Below are positions 39,501-45,539 of a stretch of DNA of 64,000 bases, in pieces. This DNA is from Tubiluchus corallicola. Taxonomy: Eukaryota > Priapulida > Priapulimorpha > Priapulimorphida > Tubiluchidae. The notes beneath the pieces were generated by a model that worked only from the letters and a program-made list of their open reading frames with translations, had not been told where the DNA came from and ran no database searches. The stretch is from contig JAQGDQ010000795.1 in the NCBI GenBank assembly GCA_030141605.1, forward strand, positions 1 to 64,000, read 5' to 3'. Every line of letters begins with the position of its first letter. The stretch's first letter is position 1. Position numbers and translations under genes: made by a program.

Positions 39501-40926
39501 GCGTACTGCTTTATGTCATAGTGGTAGAACCTAGAAAATACAACGTGTGTTTATTAATGCAGGGATGAGAATGACAAATTGCAAAAAACTCTGAAACAGG
39601 TTGGAGGTTTGGGGGCCGCGTAGGCCCCCATGGCAGTTCAAGGGGGGCGAAGACCCCTTGGAACCAGCAACAAATTACAATTTTGTGACCATAGAGAGCC
39701 TCTAAGTAGACTTAAAATATCAATTACCTTGTTTCATGCATAATTTAAAATACCCAACTATCAAGGATACATGATACCTAATTGTCTCAAAAATGAATAA
39801 GGACTGGCCGCTCCTATGCAAAAGTATATAAAAACTGTCTGCAATTGACTCAAATAACTCCGCATAATTGATTCTATATTTTTATACATAGAGATATACA
39901 CGTGGTTACACTGATGTACGTGATGTAAACAAAGTGACGGCCTGCCAACTAGCGGTCAGTTTGTGAAATAATGTACTGGTCCGTAAAAATTTTCTTAACA
40001 AATTTACGCGATTTTCAAAAATGGCACTACTGGTCTTCCAAAAACTGGGAATTCTGCGTATCCGCGGAAAATTCTCATCCCTGTTAATGTTGTAACTGTT
40101 AGAAATAAATCCACTATCCGATGCATAAGATCAGTTGCTAATAGTAACTTATAATAAAAAACATTTTAATTGGTAATATTTCAAAATAAATCCACACTAC
40201 TTTACAGCAATTTTATGCGTATATCGTGCACAAGTTGAAATGATATTTTGTTTCAATTTTAAATTTCTCGCGATACTGTTCCGACGGCGCCATTACATGA
40301 CGTCACCTATATACAACATAAATCAGGTGAAGAAAAGGAAATATTAAACTATGTCCCAAAAAACTTTCCATGCAAAATTATATTACTTAGCATTTTCCTT
40401 ACCTGCTGGAAAGGCTTATGTAACTAGACTAATAATTTAAAATGTTTGTGCCAATTGGCAAAATGTCGCTGACTTACCCTCCAGGGTGCGTCACTCACTA
40501 GCCAAGAGAAGGTATCGTTAACGTTATTGACAAGATACAGTAATTTAAAATTTTACTTAGTTAGTGACTTATCGTCAAAATGGCTGCACCTGATGGTTAT
40601 CACGGAAGTTTAAATTTACATGTTTTATACAGCGTTACTGCCAACGCAAGCCCTGCATGCAGAAAGGCAGTATGTAAGCGGCATAAATTTCAAGACGAAT
40701 TTTTTAAGCTCTATGTAAGTGGAGGGTTTTCTCATTGTACTAACTGATGCCCATAGCACATGGAGAGAGCATAGTGTTCGTATTCCAAAAGCCTCTGACG
40801 AAGAAGAAACAGTCCGTCTACCGCCCGATTTTCTATCAGTATCTGTTCCGACTCGGCCCTGCTCCTCTTTCCAAAAAAATAAGTCTTCTCTTCCGGCGGG
40901 ATGACTCTTCTTGGCGGAGGCTGCAT
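15556..40926 (-). CDS. SYK: Spleen tyrosine kinase (Syk/ZAP-70 family), complete 12-exon coding sequence
   Basis: Non-receptor tyrosine kinase that binds doubly phosphorylated ITAM motifs through tandem SH2 domains and phosphorylates downstream signalling proteins at the inner membrane face. Exons (minus strand): 40926-40745, 39530-39290, 37217-37087, 35149-35014, 34427-34373, 29415-29329, 28852-28679, 25836-25752, 24677-24488, 22783-22643, 17585-17473, 15625-15556. All junctions are GT-AG and all phases match; the total is 1605 nt, 534 residues. The N-SH2 is at about residues 14-105 (FLLRQ with Arg43), the C-SH2 at about 160-247 (WFHG; FLVRQ with Arg187), and the kinase at about 275-530: glycine loop LGRGNFG 277-283, Lys302, HRD Asp394, DFG 412-414, activation-loop Tyr425-Tyr426. 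Human SYK is about 635 residues; the difference is mainly linker B, here about 25 residues. No ankyrin repeats, unlike Shark/HTK16. A splice acceptor 17 nt before ATG implies a noncoding first exon upstream. A candidate AATAAA lies at 14566-14561. Confidence 0.95.
15840..16060 (-). mobile_element. Probable LINE 3' tail (minus) with AAT/GAT microsatellite
   Basis: Reading on the minus strand, AT-rich sequence ends in ATT/ATC repeats around 15850-15950, as LINE tails do elsewhere in the window. No coding remnant is visible. Confidence 0.35.
16320..16790 (+). repeat. Dispersed repeat family A, copy 2
   Basis: This copy is the reverse complement relative of 3140-3640, with GTTCTTCGCTGTTACATGAA, GAGCTCATGTGTGAGCACAG-like sequence and GAAAATGGGGGAGTATACGA in the same order. 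Confidence 0.7.
17085..17467. mobile_element. About 123-bp tandem units of a 'TTAAGCGAGAATTTACT' transposon end, abutting SYK exon 11
   Basis: The block ending GTTAAGCGAGAATTTACTAT recurs at about 17191, 17314 and 17450 (the last diverged and 13 bp longer). The words GTTAAAATGAAAC and CTAAGCGGAACATCG resemble the ends of Tigger/pogo-like elements such as 38544-38963. The array stops next to the GTAAGT donor of exon 11. Confidence 0.75.
17473..17585 (-). CDS. SYK: SYK coding exon 11 (C-lobe)
   Basis: From TTATTTCAG|AATAAAG it encodes [20 protein letters not shown] and [12 protein letters not shown], the Syk-type 'GERl..P..CP..vYdlM..CW' stretch. The donor AC|GTAAGT is followed within about six bases by the end of a transposon-like tandem repeat. 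Confidence 0.93.
17701..18201. mobile_element. hAT-like dispersed element
   Basis: The left end CAGTGTAGTCTCGTGTATCG and right end (reverse complement CAGTAGCAGTCTCATAAC) are imperfect inverted repeats, each followed inward by a 'GCAGCACCC' block. A relative lies at 36600-36932. No transposase and no exact target duplication were found. Confidence 0.5.
18455..18774 (+). mobile_element. Probable solo LTR of a Ty3/Gypsy-like retrotransposon
   Basis: The unit starts TGTAGAATGTTCC and ends CACAACA (TG...CA), 320 bp. It holds a TATA-like CATATAAG (about 18535) and an AATAAA at 18701, in the order promoter then polyadenylation signal expected of an LTR. The motif TAGAATGTTC is repeated three times in its first 80 bp. 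No internal coding region or clear target duplication is seen, so the assignment is tentative. Confidence 0.5.
19080..19230 (-). repeat. Dispersed repeat C, second copy
   Basis: This is the reverse complement relative of 11540-11680, sharing CTCCTTAAAAATAGAGTAGA and TGTCTGGATAGTTGAAATTT. Confidence 0.7.
19284..19625. mobile_element. hAT MITE with perfect 8-bp target duplication
   Basis: The terminal repeats CAGTGGTTCCCAAACTTTC and CTAGTTTGGGAACCACTG flank 342 bp. The 8-bp sequence GTCTAAGG is present on both sides (19276-19283 and 19626-19633), the target-site length of hAT transposons. CAGTGGTTCCCAAAC is a widespread hAT terminal sequence. No transposase. Confidence 0.95.
19869..22580. repeat. 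Satellite-like tandem array of 78-79 bp units, about 35 copies, in SYK intron 10
   Basis: The unit contains GCAATTTCTTGTCGACAGTA, CTCATAAAGCAGTTCACACT and CGCAGCAAGTGTGAGAGGG. Successive starts (19941, 20020, 20098) give periods of 79 and 78 bp. Many units carry a SalI site GTCGAC. Variants (GTCAAC, TCGCAAGTG deletion of 4 bp, GGATTGC) recur at several places, so blocks of several units have been amplified together. Short minus-strand frames of 26-residue repeats are artefacts. Confidence 0.97.
22643..22783 (-). CDS. SYK: SYK coding exon 10 (APE motif, C-lobe)
   Basis: From TTTAAG|GCTCAG it encodes [16 protein letters not shown] and [19 protein letters not shown], matching the Syk P+1 loop KWYAPEC and helix F. 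The donor TTG|GTAAGT lies about 60 bp from the end of the 78-bp satellite array in the following intron. Confidence 0.95.
22800..24035. other. SYK intron 9 part, no gene recognised
   Basis: It contains a TA-rich microsatellite near 23690-23720 and otherwise unidentified sequence. Small minus-strand frames near 23406-23700 have no family I recognise. Confidence 0.45.
24040..24440 (+). repeat. Dispersed repeat D, copy 2 (single 83-bp module)
   Basis: The copy has the landmarks GAGAAAATCACTATTAAAG, GGTCGCTATGGACTTTGCAA, TCCAGTAGATGGCTCTTGCT and TTTAGTTTGCAAGCACACAC in the same order as the copy at 13316. Confidence 0.8.
24488..24677 (-). CDS. SYK: SYK coding exon 9 (catalytic loop and activation loop)
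   Basis: From TTGGCAG|GCAC it encodes [32 protein letters not shown] (Asp394) and [19 protein letters not shown]. The paired Tyr425-Tyr426 match the Syk activation-loop pair. HRDLAGRN carries Gly where Syk has Ala (HRDLAARN). It ends phase 0 at AAG|GTACGA. Confidence 0.96.
24841..25036. repeat. Near-perfect inverted repeat (fold-back) of two LINE tails
   Basis: Positions 24841-24937 and 24940-25036 are reverse complements (paired coordinates sum to 49877). Each arm contains GCAGGCTGATAATTCTACAC and a 3' tail TGCACAACAT..AAATAAAGATTTATC ending in ATC/GAT repeats. It lies in SYK intron 8 and could form a 97-bp hairpin. Confidence 0.92.
25037..25200. repeat. TA/TG-rich microsatellite
   Basis: Mixed TATG, TGTA and TATATA runs extend directly from the fold-back. 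Open frames of Tyr/Ile/His repeats on both strands are artefacts. Confidence 0.92.
25752..25836 (-). CDS. SYK: SYK coding exon 8 (hinge)
   Basis: From TTTTCAG|GATAC it encodes [20 protein letters not shown] then NIYLRRN. The ELAPLGPLN hinge is close to MAELGPLN of vertebrate Syk. The gatekeeper position appears to be Leu rather than Met. The donor is ACAG|GTGAGC. Confidence 0.94.
25885..26470 (+). repeat. Dispersed repeat D, copy 3 (single 83-bp module)
   Basis: It starts with AAAAACATCCATTAGTCGGC and keeps CTGAAAAACATAATCTTGAG, one copy of the ATGGACTTTGCAAGAGCACA module, and GAAGATCTGGGCTTGGCAGC. It sits immediately upstream of SYK exon 8. Confidence 0.82.
26540..26850 (+). mobile_element. 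LINE 3' tail
   Basis: A pyrimidine-rich stretch is followed by TTATATTGTACTGAATGTGA and then AATAATAATAATAAATAAAT. Composition and tail match other LINE ends here; no coding sequence. Confidence 0.55.
28090..28270. repeat. Dispersed repeat E, copy 1
   Basis: The segment with AAAGCTTAGATTAAATAATA and CTTTCAAAGCTACGCGC is about 90 percent identical, in the same orientation, to 36405-36580 (and its mirror). Both copies lie in SYK introns. Confidence 0.75.
28679..28852 (-). CDS. SYK: SYK coding exon 7 (kinase N-lobe)
   Basis: The acceptor TTCTAG|GCAG completes the first glycine of [11 protein letters not shown]. The exon carries VAVKMLK with the ATP-binding Lys302, helix C ([13 protein letters not shown], likely Glu319) and KYIIRLLG. 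The donor is TTGG|GTACAA. Confidence 0.95.
29073..29144 (-). mobile_element. tRNA-derived SINE head
   Basis: On the minus strand there is a box A-like TGGTGTAGTAGTTGG (29138-29124) and a box B-like GAGTTCAAACC (29096-29086), spaced about 30 bp as in tRNA genes. The cloverleaf does not close well (acceptor stem mismatched), so this is a SINE or tRNA pseudogene rather than a working tRNA. Confidence 0.6.
29329..29415 (-). CDS. SYK: SYK coding exon 6 (short linker B)
   Basis: From acceptor TTTAAG|GTCC the 87-nt exon encodes [20 protein letters not shown] then NRLSVGTQL, leading into the kinase. Two tyrosines (YDVI, YGNP) are candidate phosphosites. In vertebrate Syk linker B is about 100 residues long; here it is the whole gap between SH2 and kinase. 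Confidence 0.9.
29573..31357. repeat. 1.8 kb CAG/GAGCAG repeat tract in SYK intron 5
   Basis: The plus strand is almost entirely CAG, GGAGCAG and GTATCAGCAG units, with pure CAG runs of over 20 repeats near 30255-30325 and 30530-30575. It ends in TAG repeats and a G-rich GGGGGGTGGGGGG at about 31359-31371. Long Leu/Ala/Cys frames (over 300 residues) are artefacts of the repeat. Confidence 0.97.
31381..31600 (-). mobile_element. Probable LINE 3' tail (minus)
   Basis: On the minus strand AT-rich sequence ends TGAATAAATCAATCAAGATC, like other LINE tails. The mirror copy is at 63380-63599. No coding remnant. Confidence 0.45.
31600..31985. repeat. Three tandem units of CA-rich microsatellite plus shared spacer
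   Basis: CCCATCTTATAGTCTAGCAA followed by TTTTATATGCATACATTTTC and a CA/CG-rich tract occurs three times with a period near 120-125 bp. The mirror at about 62995-63395 is 16 bp longer, the only net length difference between the arms. Confidence 0.9.
32490..32830 (+). repeat. Dispersed repeat family A, copy 3 (mirror at 62134-62474)
   Basis: It shares GAAAGAATTATTACCACACA, GCCACTAGTTCTTTGCTGTT and GAGCTCATGCGTGAGCACTG with the copy at 16320, same orientation. Confidence 0.72.
32937..33600. mobile_element. Diverged copy of the GGGATGAGAAT element (mirror at 61364-62027)
   Basis: It begins AGGGATGAGAATGACAAATT and follows the 39560-40083 element through TACATTGATGTACGTGATGT and CTGGTCTTCCAAAAACTCGG, then continues into unrelated sequence without a clear right end. 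Confidence 0.65.
33663..34237 (+). mobile_element. Internally deleted Tigger/pogo-like transposon with transposase N-terminus
   Basis: It is TA-flanked, with left end CAGTGGAACCTCGACTTATG and right end (reverse complement) CGGTGAATACCTCGAGATAC. From ATG 33946 it encodes [19 protein letters not shown], then [20 protein letters not shown], the CENP-B/pogo-type N-terminal helix-turn-helix; the frame then runs into the 3' end, so the DDE domain has been deleted. The mirror is at 60727-61301 (minus). Confidence 0.85.
34373..34427 (-). CDS. SYK: SYK coding exon 5 (end of C-SH2)
   Basis: This 55-nt exon from TTTTTCCAG|CTGATAG encodes [18 protein letters not shown], the final helix and strand of the C-SH2 (Syk-type 'Y..eGL...L'). 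The donor is GAG|GTTGTT, phase 1. Confidence 0.9.
35014..35149 (-). CDS. SYK: SYK coding exon 4 (C-SH2 core)
   Basis: The acceptor TTTTCAG|GGTGAGG is used rather than one 50 nt upstream, because only it restores FLVRQ in phase. The exon encodes [16 protein letters not shown], then [17 protein letters not shown]. The mirror copy has Thr instead of Ser in [10 protein letters not shown]. It ends phase 0 at CTTG|GTAACC. Confidence 0.93.
35400..35675 (+). mobile_element. LINE 3' tail (mirror at 59289-59564)
   Basis: AT-rich sequence ends TATAGCAAATAAAGATTATT followed by TATATG repeats, similar to the tails of the fold-back at 24841. No coding sequence remains. Confidence 0.5.
35690..36301. mobile_element. 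Non-autonomous TA-flanked element, 612 bp (mirror at 58663-59274)
   Basis: The ends CAGTAAATTATGTGTCTCTC and (reverse complement) CAGTAAACTCCGCATAATTC form imperfect inverted repeats, with TA on both sides. Interior CTAACTCAAA words repeat many times. Probably Tigger/pogo-like; no transposase. Confidence 0.75.
36405..36580. repeat. Dispersed repeat E, copy 2 (mirror at 58384-58559)
   Basis: It is the same block as 28090-28270, with AAAGCTTAGATTAAATAATA and TTTCGTTAAACTTTCAAAGC in the same orientation. Confidence 0.75.
36600..36932 (-). mobile_element. hAT-like dispersed element fragment (mirror at 58032-58364)
   Basis: Read on the minus strand it starts CAGTGGTGGCTCCTGTATAG and continues GGTGGAACTGAAGCACCCCC, similar to the start of 17701-18201. 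The other terminus is not clear. Confidence 0.5.
37087..37217 (-). CDS. SYK: SYK coding exon 3 (end of linker A, start of C-SH2)
   Basis: From acceptor TTCTAG|TTCAAC it encodes linker residues then [16 protein letters not shown], the alpha-A start of the second SH2, and GLFL. It ends at CT|GTGAGT in phase 2; the next exon supplies the G that completes Leu of FLVRQ. Confidence 0.93.
37351..37752. mobile_element. hAT-like GAATTCGAA-rich MITE with duplicated flank (mirror at 57212-57613)
   Basis: The ends GGGGTGAGCAT and (reverse complement) AAGGGTGAGCATCGAACG enclose 402 bp rich in TTCGAATTCGAA words. The 12-bp sequence TACTGAACGGTA occurs immediately on both sides (37339-37350 and 37753-37764), an insertion duplication. 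It lies about 130 bp upstream of SYK exon 3. Confidence 0.88.
38544..38963. mobile_element. Non-autonomous Tigger/pogo-like MITE, 420 bp (mirror at 56001-56420)
   Basis: The ends CAGTGAGTCCTCGCTTAACG and (reverse complement) CAGTATGTCTTTGCTTAACG are flanked by TA. Interior words GTTTCGTTTTAACGACG resemble the 17085-17467 repeats. No transposase. Confidence 0.85.
39290..39530 (-). CDS. SYK: SYK coding exon 2 (N-SH2 second half and linker A)
   Basis: The acceptor TTTTCTAG|GTTC completes a Gln codon, giving [20 protein letters not shown], the beta-D/E part of the SH2 fold. [12 protein letters not shown] closes the domain and helical linker A follows ([13 protein letters not shown]). The donor is taken as GAG|GTGATG (39290); a second phase-0 donor about 30 nt further (ACA|GTAAAC) would add ten residues and cannot be excluded. 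Confidence 0.88.
39560..40083. mobile_element. CAGGGATGAGAAT element, 524 bp (mirror at 54881-55404)
   Basis: The perfect 13-bp terminal repeats CAGGGATGAGAAT enclose 524 bp, with TTAATG on both sides as a possible target duplication (6 bp visible; 8 would be expected for hAT). Related fragments are at 32937 and 4111. It sits 30 bp upstream of the SYK exon 2 acceptor. Confidence 0.85.
40745..40926 (-). CDS. SYK: SYK coding exon 1 (N-SH2, first half)
   Basis: The exon starts ATG 40926 in context TTCCGCCATGC, 17 nt after an acceptor AACAG|GAAG at 40944/40943, so the true first exon is noncoding. It encodes [20 protein letters not shown], then the phosphotyrosine-binding motif GLFLLRQ with Arg43, the same LLRQ spelling as vertebrate Syk N-SH2. 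It ends at donor CA|GTTAGT in phase 2. Confidence 0.92.
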
Positions 40927-41108
40927 GGCGGAAGTTGCTCTTCCTGTTAAAACGAGAAATAATTAGGAAACCTCCCACGTTTTTCCTGTAGTCGAACGTG
41001 TCAAGTTTTGTTGACTTCAATCATTTTAATTATAATTATAACATTATTATATTATTAAAGCCAATTATAACTATAACATTATTATATTATTAAAGCCAAT
41101 TATAACTA

Positions 41109-41724
41109 CCGTATATACTCGCATATAAGCCTACATCGCATATAAGCCGTCCCCCTAAAACTGCTTTAAAATGGCCAGTTTTTGCAAAAACCCGTATATA
41201 AGCCGACCATCAACTTGTCTAATTTTACTCCATACCCAATCAACAAAATTGATCCCTTTTTGTCACATTTTGTTAATTGGGTATTTTTGGTTCATAGAAA
41301 TTTTTTACTATAAAGATGTAAAATGATTACTTTTATGTTACACACTAGAAGAAATAGAAGAAATTATACATTTTGATATGAATAAAGAAGAAAATATTTT
41401 GTTTTCTATTTATTCACAAAAAATTATAACATTTCTGTTTATAATTTAACGTTCTTAAAAATAATTAGAAACCTTCAAAATCATTGTCACTACCACCCTC
41501 ATCGTCTCTGTCTCAAACTTATAGAGTGTCTGATCCCCTCCAATACACCACTTGTGACACACAACCAAATAAAGTGTCAGATAGCGATGAAAATGTGTGG
41601 CTGGAAAATTGGCATTAGTGTCTGTCCTTGTGTTCGTTTTGTTTCATGCGCATATAAGCCGACCCCCTGATTTCAGTATTGTATTTTATAGTTCTAAATT
41701 CGGCTTATATGCGAGTATATACGG
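41109..41724. mobile_element. Non-autonomous TA-flanked element with CCGTATATACTCG ends (mirror at 53240-53855)
   Basis: Both ends begin CCGTATATACTCGCATATAA, identical over at least 20 bp, and the element is flanked by TA. Subterminal ATATAAGCCG words repeat inside. It is 616 bp with no transposase; Tc1/mariner superfamily by its TA target. Confidence 0.9.
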
Positions 41725-41739
41725 TATAACATTATTATA

Positions 41740-41930
41740 TTATTAAAGCTTTAATTCTTTAATTGAGGCATTTTATTAGTTTAATGATTGCAGTTGTTAT
41801 ATGTTTGTGTAGATGTTTTTTGTAATTAGGCATATTTTAGTGTAATTTATGACCCAGCTGTCGTAGTATATGTATATATTTATTATTTATTTCTTGTGCC
41901 TAATAAATAATAAATAAATGGTATAATCTA
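41740..41930 (+). mobile_element. LINE 3' tail (mirror at 53034-53224)
   Basis: A T-rich stretch ends TTGTGCCTAATAAATAATAA followed by ATAAATGG. Assigned by composition and tail only. Confidence 0.45.
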
Positions 41931-41949
41931 ATGTTGCTAAAAATTAATA

Positions 41950-42427
41950 TAGTAAACCTCGGATATAAGAGACATCCGGGACCGCAAAAAACCGTCCCTT
42001 ACAGTCGAAGTTGAGTCAGATCGAGGGTGTATCTAGACGTGTACTTTTCTGTACCTCTTCCCATATTTTTATGGATTATTGTTACAGATTCAGTGCAAAC
42101 GGTAGGTAGGAAGCTCCTTCAGTGATGCGAGATGTAGGTGACCGCGGAAACCGAGCTGTTTGAAGACGGAGTTTGCGAAAAATTGAGGTTAAAAATCGAT
42201 TAAAATCGATCATAGGGTCTCTTATATGCGAGATAATTTACCTGGGTTTCTATTACGTGGGACCTGAAGATATTGTCCCTTATAACTGAAAGTCCCTTAT
42301 ATCCGAGTACCTTATATACGTAGATTTTTACATATGAAAAATGTTACGAAAAATCGGGACCGGTGTTGGTGGTCCCTTATGAGCGAGTGTCCCGCATGAT
42401 CGAGTACCTTATACCCACGGTTGACTG
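41950..42427. mobile_element. Non-autonomous Tigger/pogo-like element, 478 bp (mirror at 52537-53014)
   Basis: The ends TAGTAAACCTCGGATATAAG and (reverse complement) CAGTCAACCGTGGGTATAAG are similar inverted repeats next to TA. Inner GTCCCTTATATCCGAG words are repeated. No transposase. Confidence 0.82.
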
Positions 42428-42465
42428 TAGTCATTTTTTTACTCATTTGTACACATATGCATACA

Positions 42466-42853
42466 AGGGTGTGAGCATCGAACGAGTTTTTTAATTCAAA
42501 TTTGATTCGAAGCTAAAATCATAGATTCGAATAATTCAGCACTTCGGCCACATACGTTCGTTAGCGTTAAAATGTTTGAAACATCGTGCAATTAGCACAA
42601 TTTCGCTGCAGTTTCTGTGCAAATTTTTAATAAACCAATAATAGCTTTGCTGCAGAACAAAATCAAGTAATATGCACGATCTTTGTAAGATCACTTGTTA
42701 CAAGAGATTCGAAAACTTGTTCGAAAATCTTTCAAACTCAATTCGAATGCGGTTGAAATTTGAAATACCGAAATTCGGTTCAATTCGAATTCAAAGGTCA
42801 CAAATTCGACTCGATTCGAATTCGCATTCCGGTAGAGAATGGCCACCCTTAAT
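42466..42853. mobile_element. hAT-like GAATTCGAA-rich MITE, second full copy (mirror at 52111-52498)
   Basis: The ends AAGGGTGTGAGCATCGAACG and (reverse complement) AAGGGTGGCCATTCTCTACC flank the same TTCGAA-rich interior as 37351-37752. No clean target duplication remains. Confidence 0.78.
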
Positions 42854-43866
42854 ACTGACAGGCATAAGTAAGAGAAATTAATTTGGAAACAGTGCTACAG
42901 AACCACAGTACTTGCACGCAGTGAAATGTTTCAGGCTGTTTTGCAAATCTAAATGTCCAGACTGTAAAGAATGGTATAGCACAAAACAATGGCCATTGGT
43001 CACTCTGACCACTGGAACATGTAACAGGTTACGCTACTTCCAGTCATCACTTTTGACTATTATTTATATATGTACTTTGTTTATCGTTATTTTTTATCCG
43101 GTGCTTATTGATTTTCACGAACTCAAAACTTTATACCACCTAGTCTGGAATACAAAAAGGATGTCGTTAAGCGAGCTGATTAACAAAATGCATTAATGTC
43201 ATTTATGTCATTAATGTACACGAATACAGACATTTTGTTTTGCTAAAACAGTCGGCGTTAATTAAACGAGATTGGCATTATGAGGGAGAGCGTTTTGACA
43301 AGGTGAGACTGTAGTGTTTCTTCCAAGGTTAATTACAATGGCAACAAGGATGCTCTTCTGACATGACCTGATGACTTCATATGGGTCATTCTCCACAGAA
43401 CGTACAATTTTTGTCCCAGGATAATTTTTTTAAATAACACGTTTCTGGTGCAGTACTGTCTCATGACTGGTAGACACCAAAGAAAGAGACTTATTCCAGT
43501 TGTATTTGTTGCCAGAAAAGTGATTTAGACACTTCTACTGAAGCTGAAATCAGTTCCTGTGAAAGTTTTTCCTATGTGCCCATTTTCAACTTTTCCATTA
43601 CATTAGATTTGGCAGAAACTATCCGTTTAAAAATTAATTTGCAGTATTTTATTCTAAACAGCACACTAGAAGTGAAAATCTTCTTCCCAAATACTTTCAG
43701 AACTAGCAAATATTCGTGTTGCTTAATTTCATGTGTCCCCGTGTTCATGTGTCATTCCTGTTACTTTGGTGGAAAAGCTGAGGCATGTGTCACTGATTGA
43801 CTCAATTGTTTTAAATATTTGTTAGCAGAGAGTATATATAATAGTATATATGCTATTACACATTTA

Positions 43867-44713
43867 CAGGGTTGCCTGATGTCCCTTATATATGGGACAT
43901 GTCCCATATGTGATAATTTTGTCCCCTGTTCCACACTGATATTTCAGGGATACCCATATGTCCCACATTTAGTTCATTTTCGAATTTTCTAATGAAAACA
44001 TATTTTTACTACCTTTTTACGGTTCTTAGTTGTAACTTGGACAGAACAAAATCATTTTAATTTAAATTTATATTGCGTTGTCATCATACTTTTTTTAAAT
44101 TTTGCATAGGCGCTGCCACCTTCAGGTGTTCTTGTTAAAATTTTTAAAGCTTTCTCTTTACTGTTTAAATTTTCATTGGCTTCTACAGTCTTAAGGAATG
44201 CATAATCTCTAAACCTGTTTTCACATCTAACTGATTCCACCTGTAGTTTTGGTCACTTGTTTTTCTGCTTTTCATCATGACACTACTTCGCTGATTATGT
44301 AGGCATTTCAGAATAAAATCTTAAAACTAAATTTCATTTTTTTTTTAGTTTCTTCAAACCATAACTTTATAAGTAATTACACGTTTTTCTCAGATTCTCT
44401 TGTTGAAAATAACACAATGCAAAGAGGAAACTAGAATTACTAGATGTTTACACAAAACTGACATGTTTGCTGCCAGTTTGCAACTTGGTCAGTTGCTATG
44501 GTTACCGTTTCGCTCTCCAGGCCAAATAAATTTTTAGTTTTATTTTCCGTATTGTTTGTATTAAATTATAACTTTCAAAATTGTCCCTTACATTTTTATA
44601 ATATTATAGTCTCTATTAAATAAGAATTTTGCAATGATTTCACAAACTCAGAATTTCTTATATAATATGTATGAATAGTAGCGTGTGTCGTATTTCTAAT
44701 TTTCTGACAACCC
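43867..44713. mobile_element. Non-autonomous element with AGGGTTGYC ends (mirror at 50251-51097)
   Basis: The left end CAGGGTTGCCTGATGTCCC and right end (reverse complement) AGGGTTGTCAGAAAATTAG are short inverted repeats. The subterminal GTCCCTTATATATGGGACAT is itself palindromic. An internal minus-strand frame (44240-44052, 62 residues, MESVRCENRFRDYAF...) is open but unrecognised and may be a captured or relict coding piece. Confidence 0.6.
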
Positions 44714-45539
44714 TATTATATCCAGTACGGTTTTTAAAGGTTTGATCAACTGATCAGTAATCTTATCGACTCTTTTTGGCTTTAATAGATAGATGCCCCA
44801 CTTGCTTCAACTAAGCAACTTGCAATGCCCATAATATTCCTCAGAGAAGCTCAAACTTTCATAAGTTACACCACAAAAATCCATTACATTTGTAAACTTT
44901 AAAATTCGCACAAATATGTACCATCGTACCACATGTAGCTTATTAAAAGTTGGCATAATAATTACACCCTTCTTACCTGTAACGTTTCGAGCACCTAGTC
45001 GTTAGAACAACTGAATATACATCACTATAAAAACGTAATTATTATCCAGACGGACAAAAATCAGTCGCGTTCATTATCCAAGTGTTGTGAATGACTCGTC
45101 AGAGAAGATTAAATCTGCACAAGTTTACAGAGTAGTACGTTGTTAAACGCTTGTTTACGAGGTGGCAAGAACACGTCATGCAGTGGCTAAACGGAAGTGC
45201 AGGACGCTTCGACAATTCAGTTGTACAAGACGCGTCCTAGTATAGAATTAGGGTCAAAATAGTCTCGACGTTCAATTCTTATCTCGAATGTAAACCAATA
45301 CATATTCACCGGGAAATTACGCTCGCTACTATCATATGTAAATAAGCGGTTCTACCCAAGTCACGTAGCAGAAGAGTATTGCACTGTATCTTGTTTTAAT
45401 GCTACCCAAGAGGCATTCGTGATCTGTACACGCGCTTGTAACCTTTCACAAATCACCTCTAGGTTGTAGACCTGTAGGTAGATTTTGCTGTATGTATACT
45501 AATTTTATAGTATGAACTCACCGATTTGTAGGTTGACTC
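44714..45539. other. Innermost unique part of the left arm (mirror at 49425-50250)
   Basis: No recognised element. As the sequence furthest upstream of SYK inside the duplication, it is one place where the noncoding first exon or promoter could lie, but I see no diagnostic motif. Confidence 0.4.

Noticed and set aside
40625-41020. 131-codon frame overlapping SYK exon 1 in another frame (and mirror 53944-54339)
   Set aside because: The SYK frame is supported by homology and splice phases; this frame is a shadow and crosses the intron acceptor.
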